The notes under the pieces were generated by a model. That model had not been told where the DNA came from. It searched no databases and saw only the letters and a program-made list of their open reading frames with translations. A program made the position numbers and the translations under genes. Positions 57,925 through 64,000 of a DNA stretch of 64,000 nt are shown piece after piece (within the stretch, counting starts at the first letter, position 1; each line of letters starts with the position of its first letter). The DNA is from Schizosaccharomyces osmophilus (taxonomy: Eukaryota; Ascomycota; Schizosaccharomycetes; Schizosaccharomycetales; Schizosaccharomycetaceae), in contig NC_079238.1 in NCBI RefSeq assembly GCF_027921745.1, positions 3,224,001-3,288,000 of the forward strand, in the 5' to 3' direction.

Positions 57925-60924
57925 ATGTTGCGTCTATCTAAGGCCGTTCGTTATTCGAGGGCCTCGCAAAACCTCCGTCTTTCAAATATTGGCTCTCTTC
58001 GCCCTTTTGCCTCTCAAGCACCTACCGACACTTTTCTTACTGGAAGTGCTGCTGATTATGTTGATGAAATGTACGAAGCCTGGAAAAAGGACCCCAACAG
58101 TGTTCATGTTTCTTGGCAAGCATATTTCAAAAACGTAAAGTCTGGCAAATCGAATCCATCTAATGCTTTTCAACCTGCTCCTTTATTAGATTACTTGGGC
58201 GACTACAATGATGTCGATTCCGCTTTGGCAAACAACAAAACTATCGGCGACGTCGATGTCAGCGTCTATATGAAAGTTCAGCTTTTGGTCCGTGCTTATC
58301 AAACCAGAGGCCATCATGTTTCCAGAATTGATCCTTTGGGTATCAACGTAAATACAAGACGCCCTTCTGAACTTACATTAGATCACTATGGGTTTACCGA
58401 AGCCGATTTGGATCGAGAGATCCGTCTTGGTCCTGGTATTCTCCCCAACTTCCGCGATGCTGGCTATGAGACTATGAAGCTTCGTGGCATCGTTGAAGCT
58501 TGTGAACGTATTTATTGTGGTAGTTTTGCTGTTGAATATACTCATATTTCTTCTCGCACTAGATCAAACTGGATCCAAGCTCATGTGGAAACACCAACTC
58601 CTTTCAAATATGACCATAATGAAAAAATGATGATTTACGATCGTTTAAATTGGGCTCACAGCTTTGAACGCTTCCTTTCCACAAAATTCCCCAATGACAA
58701 GCGTTTCGGTTTGGAAGGTTGTGAATCTATGGTTCCCGGTATGAAAGCATTAATTGATCGCTCCGTGGAACACGGTGTTAGCAATGTCGTAATTGGTATG
58801 GCTCACAGAGGTCGTCTTAATGTTCTCCACAATGTCGTTCGTAAACCAGCCCAGGCTATTTTCTCTGAATTCCGCGGTACCCAAGACCCTGAAGATGAGG
58901 GTTCCGGTGATGTTAAATACCACCTTGGTATGAACTATCAACGTCCTACTCCTTCTGGTAAGCGAGTTACTCTCTCTTTAGTTGCAAATCCTTCTCATTT
59001 AGAAGCTGAGGATCCTGTCGTGCTCGGAAAGGTACGTGCCATTCAACATTATACAAGTGATGAAGCTTCCCACGATCAATCTATGGGTGTCTTGCTTCAC
59101 GGTGATGCTGCCTTTGCTGCTCAAGGTATTGTCTATGAAACTCTAGGATTACATTCTTTGCCTGGTTATAGCGTTGGTGGTACCATCCATATTGTTATCA
59201 ACAACCAGATTGGATTTACTACTGACCCACGCTTTGCTCGCTCCACTCCTTATTGTACCGATATCGCTAAGACTATGGAAGCTCCCATTTTCCATGTCAA
59301 TGGTGATGATGTCGAGGCTACTACATTTATTTGTCAATTGGCTGCTGAATGGCGTAAAACCTTCAAAACAGACGTTGTGATCGATATCGTTTGCTACCGC
59401 AGACACGGTCATAATGAAACTGATCAGCCATCTTTTACTCAACCCCGCATGTATCAAACAATTGCTGAGCATGAACCTACTTTCGAAAAGTACACCGAAA
59501 AACTTTTGACTGAAAAGAGTATTAGTCCAGAAGAAGTCGATGCTCAAAAGAAGCGCATTTGGGGAATTTTAGAAAGCTCTTTTGAAAGCAGCAAGGACTA
59601 CAAACAGGACCAGAGCGAATGGTTGTCTAATCCTTGGGTTGGCTTTGCCTCCCATAAAGACTTGCAGAACAAGATTTTGCCATCTTACCCCACTGGTGTT
59701 GACATTTCGACTTTACAAAAACTTGGCAAATCTCTTTATGAAATGCCTGAAGGATTTGAGGCTCATCGCAACTTAAAGCGTATTCTGAACAATCGTATGA
59801 AGGCTGTAACTACCGGAAAGCAGATTGATATGCCCACCGCTGAAACTTTGGCCTTTGCTACTCTCCTTGAGGAAGGCCATCACGTTCGTGTCAGTGGTCA
59901 AGATGTTGAGCGTGGTACATTCTCTCAGAGACATTCCGTTTTGCACGACCAAAAGTCTGAAAACGTATACATTCCTCTCAATCATTTGAGCGATGGTCAA
60001 GCCAGTTTCGTTATTCGTAACTCCTCTCTATCTGAGTATGGCGTTCTAGGCTTTGAATATGGTTATTCCTTATCTTCTCCTAATGCATTGGTTGTATGGG
60101 AAGCTCAGTTCGGTGATTTCGCCAATAATGCACAATGTATTATTGATCAGTTTATTGCTGCTGGTGAACTTAAATGGTTACAACGCAGCGGTATCGTACT
60201 TTCTTTGCCTCATGGATATGATGGTCAAGGTCCTGAACATTCATCTGCTCGTATGGAAAGATATTTGCAACTGTGCAATGAGGATCCCCGTAAATTCCCC
60301 TCTGAAGATAAGTTGCAAAGACAACACCAAGATAGCAACATTCAGTGTATTTACGTTACAAAGCCGTCTCAATACTTCCATGCATTGCGCCGCAACATTC
60401 ATCGTCAATTCCGTAAGCCCTTGATTGTCTTTTTCTCGAAATCTTTGCTTCGTCATCCTGTTGCTCGTTCTGACATAGAAGAATTCGGTGAAAACCGTGC
60501 CTTTAAGCTTATTCTTGAAGAAGAAGAGCATGGTACTAAGATTCAAGCACCTGAAAAGATTGATCGTCTCGTTTTGTGCACAGGTCAAGTTTGGGTGGCT
60601 TTATCAAAGGCTCGTGATGACAATAAGATTGACAACGTTGCTTTCACTAGAATTGAACAGTTGCATCCTTTCGGGTGGAAACAAGTGGCTGAGAATATAT
60701 CTAAATATCCTAATCTCAAGGAGATTGTTTGGTGTCAAGAAGAACCTTTGAATGCTGGTGCTTGGACTTACATGGAACCTCGCATCTACTCAATTTTGGA
60801 CCATCTTGGTCGTAAACTTCCCGTTCGTTATGCCGGTCGTGCTCCATCTGCTAGTGTTGCCACTGGTAACAAGCAACAGCATATCTTAGAAACAGAGCAA
60901 TTTTTGAATGAAGCTCTCTTTTAA
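57925..60924 (+). CDS. kgd1: 2-oxoglutarate dehydrogenase E1 component
   Basis: A single exon of 999 aa. The first 30 residues are Arg/Ser-rich (MLRLSKAVRYSRASQNLRLS), a mitochondrial presequence. The peripheral-subunit-binding-like start is FLTGSAADYVDEMYEAWKKD. Thiamine-diphosphate-site blocks include GMAHRGRLNVLHN, HLEAEDPVVLGKVRA, LLHGDAAFAAQGIVYETLGL, VINNQIGFTTDPR and YRRHGHNETDQPSFTQP. The transketolase-like C-terminal half has FSQRHSVLHDQ, LGFEYGYSLSSP and SLPHGYDGQGPEHSSARMER. It decarboxylates 2-oxoglutarate in the TCA cycle with Kgd2 and Dld1. It is distinguished from DHTKD1-type enzymes by length and the N-terminal block. Confidence 0.97.
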   Translation: MLRLSKAVRYSRASQNLRLSNIGSLRPFASQAPTDTFLTGSAADYVDEMYEAWKKDPNSVHVSWQAYFKNVKSGKSNPSNAFQPAPLLDYLGDYNDVDSALANNKTIGDVDVSVYMKVQLLVRAYQTRGHHVSRIDPLGINVNTRRPSELTLDHYGFTEADLDREIRLGPGILPNFRDAGYETMKLRGIVEACERIYCGSFAVEYTHISSRTRSNWIQAHVETPTPFKYDHNEKMMIYDRLNWAHSFERFLSTKFPNDKRFGLEGCESMVPGMKALIDRSVEHGVSNVVIGMAHRGRLNVLHNVVRKPAQAIFSEFRGTQDPEDEGSGDVKYHLGMNYQRPTPSGKRVTLSLVANPSHLEAEDPVVLGKVRAIQHYTSDEASHDQSMGVLLHGDAAFAAQGIVYETLGLHSLPGYSVGGTIHIVINNQIGFTTDPRFARSTPYCTDIAKTMEAPIFHVNGDDVEATTFICQLAAEWRKTFKTDVVIDIVCYRRHGHNETDQPSFTQPRMYQTIAEHEPTFEKYTEKLLTEKSISPEEVDAQKKRIWGILESSFESSKDYKQDQSEWLSNPWVGFASHKDLQNKILPSYPTGVDISTLQKLGKSLYEMPEGFEAHRNLKRILNNRMKAVTTGKQIDMPTAETLAFATLLEEGHHVRVSGQDVERGTFSQRHSVLHDQKSENVYIPLNHLSDGQASFVIRNSSLSEYGVLGFEYGYSLSSPNALVVWEAQFGDFANNAQCIIDQFIAAGELKWLQRSGIVLSLPHGYDGQGPEHSSARMERYLQLCNEDPRKFPSEDKLQRQHQDSNIQCIYVTKPSQYFHALRRNIHRQFRKPLIVFFSKSLLRHPVARSDIEEFGENRAFKLILEEEEHGTKIQAPEKIDRLVLCTGQVWVALSKARDDNKIDNVAFTRIEQLHPFGWKQVAENISKYPNLKEIVWCQEEPLNAGAWTYMEPRIYSILDHLGRKLPVRYAGRAPSASVATGNKQQHILETEQFLNEALF

Positions 60925-61385
60925 ACGCTTTATAAAATGAACAGGTTTATGAAATGAACTGTAGTGATGCTATTTGTTCAAAGATATCGTTTGGCGAGAC
61001 TACAATCTGTCAATGAAAAAATATATGAGATAGGGGAACACCGTTCCGTAGAAAATTTCATGAAATATTTAATTTTGTACTCACAGTAGTATAAATGCAA
61101 ATATATTTTGTAAAATAGCAAGTAGTAAGGTCTAATTGTTGGATGATCCTTGAAAACTCACAATCATTAAAGTACTTGAAATTAGTTATTACAAATAAAA
61201 AGAAATGTAATATGTTATACAAACTCACAGGGAATAATCTTGAGTGTTATTATCATAACTTAAAAAAGTGAAGAAAAGCCTTAAGGAAATTAAGAATCAT
61301 CAAATTCATTAAACATAAACTTTCTAAAACAATATAAATAAGCAATTACACACCAAAATTTCCAACTTTAGTTTTTAATCAAAAT
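60925..61385. other. Convergent intergenic region, kgd1 / sulfate permease
   Basis: 461 bp of AT-rich 3' flanks. No feature is supported. Confidence 0.4.
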
Positions 61386-64000
61386 TTATGTGGAAGGCTT
61401 ATCTTTGTTTTGTTCCACTGCGACTGACTCCGCATTATCGGTATCTGTTTCTATTTCTGTTTGTGTTATATGTGGATTATAGTTCACGTCAAGGACATTT
61501 CTCTGAGAAATATCTACGATCGCACTAGTAACGTCCACATGGAAGAACGGATTTTTCGTCGAAATAACAGGACAGTATTCCTTATGTGAGAAAGCGGATT
61601 GCAATTGATTACCGCCACCCTTTTTGTCATCAGGATTAGAAAGGGAATCCGAATCTTCTCCATCATCGTATTCATTAGCTGGTGTTGTGTTTTCGATTGC
61701 TGCTTCTTCATCGAATTGACGCTGTGGTCTATTCATTCTTACTGTACTTGGCATGTACAGTTGGGATGAATCAGTGACCATGGGGTTTTCAATGTCGCGT
61801 AATGGTGCAGCACTACCAACTTCAATTGACCGACTTGTGTACTTGGTTGCATCTCGAGGCTTTCCGAAACCGGCGGCAATCAAAGTTCGTTTAATCCAAC
61901 CGCTATTGATGTCAGTAAAATGAAATTCAACTTCATCACCACTATAATTTTCTAATTCTTTGCGAGTATCCACAAGAGATTGCACTCCTGTTGTATCAAT
62001 ATGGTTTACGGCACTAAAATCAAGAATAATAGCTCGAAGAAGAGGTCGTCTATCTTCAATTTTAACGCCTTTCTTTTGTTTTTTTGGTGGAGGATCATTC
62101 CAAGCTCTATCCTGCTTTTTCTTGATTTGAGTGCTTTTTCCTCGTCGTGTAGCGTCTTTCGCCTTTGAAGTAAGCATCGAATTGACGTGTTGAGCATTTG
62201 GGTAAGTAAAGCTTTCCTGTAAGCGAAATATTAACACTCCAGGAGGAGGGTCACGAATAACCAAATTCGGATTAACGCCTTGCTGGTCAAGTGGCACATA
62301 AATATCACGGATAACACCAACATCGTCACCACCAAGACTCTTATTTGCTATTTTCAGGGTTCCCAAAAATGAACCTGAAGGCTTGGCAATACGGAACAGC
62401 AATAAAGCAGCAGATAAGCAAACAGCCGTATAAATACCATTTTCAATGGACGAAAAAACAGATACTAAAACAGATGCTAAAAAAATTATAGCTTCAAGGG
62501 GCTGCATACGCCAAAAGAGGACCAACTGGCGCCAGGGAAGAATTAGATCAAAGACAGAATGGATAATTACAGCTGATAAAACAGCATTTGGGATATAATA
62601 AAATGCTCCGGTGAGACAGTATAAAGCTAAAATTACAACTGCAGCCGTAAAGATTCCAGCTAATGGGGTGCGCACACCCGATTTAGCTTTGATTGCGGAA
62701 CGAGAAAAGGAGCCAGTTGCTGGGTATGCGTTAAAAAAAACACCAATTAAATTCGTAACACCCATTGCAATAAGTTCCTGGTCGGGGATAACTTTGTAAT
62801 CATTAACACGACCAAAAGACTTAGCGATTGAGATATGCTCCAGAAGTAAGACAATTACCGACACTGGTAACTCAGAAACCATATCAGCACAAAGCTTTTT
62901 AGTTACTGTTGGAACACCAACATGTTGGAAGCCTCTGGGAACGGTGAGCAAAATTGAAATGGGGGGATTCTCTCGGCGACCTTTGCACACACCGTAAGAG
63001 ATAGCAGTACCTATTATAATGATAACTGCACTACGCAAAACATTAACCAAAAAGAACACTCGCTGACCTCTTGGATAACGGCGAGTCAAAAATTGGCATG
63101 AGTAGCGAATTACGTACAATATGAACAAACTAACAAGTCCAAAAGCAGCATCTACCTTAGTATGAGGCAGGTTTTTTAGGGTACCAATGATGATACGGTA
63201 TGTTGCGCCGTGTGTGCTCACAAGTTTTTTATAACCCATCAATGAGGGAACTTGTCCTGAAATAATATTTAGTGCGGAGCCAGTTGTAAAGCCAGCAACA
63301 GCGGGGATAGGAATAAATTCAATAACAAAACCGAGACGCAACAAGCCGATAGCACAGGTGATTGCTCCTGCTAAAAGAGCTAGACAACTACCTATTTGAG
63401 GAGCTGTATACGTGGGATCTTTGGCGGATACGTTTTTGATAACTTCTGAAGTGACTAAACTCATGACAGCCACGGGACCAATTGAAACATCTTTGGAAGT
63501 GGCAAAGAAACAATAGATGGCAACACCAACAAACGAAGAGTAAAGACCATATTCAGCAGGGAGACCGGCGACCTTAGCATAAGACATACCTTGGGGGACA
63601 ACGATGCAGCCTACAGTTATACCAGCAATTAAATCAAAAATCAGCCAATGGAAATTGTAATTGGGAAGCCATTGAATGATGGGAAAAAGGGATTTCACAT
63701 AGTTAAGAGATCGACTTCCAAGGTTATCGGTGACATGTGAGCGAAGCCAGCCAAGGACAGTGGGGAGTTGCTCCTCATATTCGCCATACGTGAGCTCGAC
63801 ATTTCTATCGTTGGATGAGTAGGAGTAAGAGCTGTTGTTTGGTTGATTTAATACAGTGTGACGAACCACACGAACTGTGGGACCCTTTTTGCTTGAAGGA
63901 GAAGGCTCATCTTCGTTGGGACGAGCGGTTTCGGGAGGATATGCAATTCCTCCGTGTAAAGGTTGAGCATTTGTATTTGGGTCGGGAGCATTACTCTGAG
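61386..64000 (-). CDS. SulP/SLC26 sulfate permease (5' end beyond window)
   Basis: The minus-strand frame stays open from its stop (61386-61388) to the window edge, 870 visible residues with no ATG in the first 43; the start is outside. Domains: a hydrophilic N-terminus; the sulfate-transporter membrane core with 12 or so helices, including GITVGCIVVPQGMSYAKVAG, IPAVAGFTTGSALNI and YPATGSFSRSAIKAKSG; then a C-terminal STAS domain (IILDFSAVNHIDTTGVQSL) with a basic insert (KKKQDRAWNDPPPKKQKKG) in it; and an acidic tail. It imports sulfate with protons at the plasma membrane. It resembles budding-yeast Sul1/Sul2. The STAS insert is longer than usual and may be a control site. Confidence 0.93.
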   Translation of the reverse strand, partial: QSNAPDPNTNAQPLHGGIAYPPETARPNEDEPSPSSKKGPTVRVVRHTVLNQPNNSSYSYSSNDRNVELTYGEYEEQLPTVLGWLRSHVTDNLGSRSLNYVKSLFPIIQWLPNYNFHWLIFDLIAGITVGCIVVPQGMSYAKVAGLPAEYGLYSSFVGVAIYCFFATSKDVSIGPVAVMSLVTSEVIKNVSAKDPTYTAPQIGSCLALLAGAITCAIGLLRLGFVIEFIPIPAVAGFTTGSALNIISGQVPSLMGYKKLVSTHGATYRIIIGTLKNLPHTKVDAAFGLVSLFILYVIRYSCQFLTRRYPRGQRVFFLVNVLRSAVIIIIGTAISYGVCKGRRENPPISILLTVPRGFQHVGVPTVTKKLCADMVSELPVSVIVLLLEHISIAKSFGRVNDYKVIPDQELIAMGVTNLIGVFFNAYPATGSFSRSAIKAKSGVRTPLAGIFTAAVVILALYCLTGAFYYIPNAVLSAVIIHSVFDLILPWRQLVLFWRMQPLEAIIFLASVLVSVFSSIENGIYTAVCLSAALLLFRIAKPSGSFLGTLKIANKSLGGDDVGVIRDIYVPLDQQGVNPNLVIRDPPPGVLIFRLQESFTYPNAQHVNSMLTSKAKDATRRGKSTQIKKKQDRAWNDPPPKKQKKGVKIEDRRPLLRAIILDFSAVNHIDTTGVQSLVDTRKELENYSGDEVEFHFTDINSGWIKRTLIAAGFGKPRDATKYTSRSIEVGSAAPLRDIENPMVTDSSQLYMPSTVRMNRPQRQFDEEAAIENTTPANEYDDGEDSDSLSNPDDKKGGGNQLQSAFSHKEYCPVISTKNPFFHVDVTSAIVDISQRNVLDVNYNPHITQTEIETDTDNAESVAVEQNKDKPST

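Overview
The window is nuclear DNA of a fission yeast (genus Schizosaccharomyces). It is AT-rich and intron-containing. Introns are short, mostly 40-60 nt, usually with GTAAGT/GTATGT-like donors, CTAAC/CTAAT branch sites and TAG/CAG acceptors. The predicted proteins match fission-yeast families closely in length and motifs: Pfk1 942 aa, Prp43 735 aa, Ppa2 322 aa ending in DYFL, His5 216 aa, Cct1 556 aa, Opi10 200 aa. From memory, gene order follows stretches of S. pombe chromosome II (the 21H7, 16H5, 12D12 and 3H7 cosmid blocks). The proteins are not identical to those of S. pombe as I recall them (cyclin C, for example), so a relative such as the S. octosporus / S. cryophilus group is more likely. 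That species call is inference.

Layout, left to right. Positions 1-6.6 kb: dbp7 5' end, taf10, sfc6 (TFIIIC), opi10/Hikeshi and his5. Positions 7-12 kb: a membrane-anchored short-chain dehydrogenase convergent with a WDR7-like WD-repeat gene, then an intron-containing tRNA-Leu(CAA). Positions 12.8-26.3 kb: a co-directional run of DUF2433 phosphoesterase-like protein, skb1 (PRMT5), prp43, an omh/KTR mannosyltransferase, an Arb1-type ABC ATPase and ppa2. Positions 27-37.6 kb: rip1, a DUF3807 protein, cyp7/CWC27, pho88/SND3, uba2 (fub2) and pfk1. Positions 39.6-55.4 kb: sad1, cdm1, cct1, pck2, rev7, prp28, an ATP-Mg/Pi-type mitochondrial carrier, srb11 and trx2. Positions 57.9-64 kb: kgd1 and the sulfate permease, whose 5' end lies beyond the window.

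These are housekeeping genes and show no operon logic. They do cluster by theme: splicing (prp43, cyp7, prp28), mitochondrial energy metabolism (rip1, carrier, trx2, kgd1), transcription machinery (taf10, sfc6, srb11) and genome maintenance (cdm1, rev7). Many genes had to be spliced by hand; exon coordinates are given in each entry and the reading frame was checked across every junction. Only srb11 has an exon I could not resolve.

I found no transposon, retroelement, CRISPR array or clearly new multi-gene system. The observations most worth following up are a pair of 75-bp inverted repeats bracketing trx2, a 6-nt first coding exon in cyp7, six introns with AAG acceptors, a 14-nt last exon that carries the regulatory tail of the PP2A catalytic subunit, and three copies of TTGACCGA upstream of rip1.
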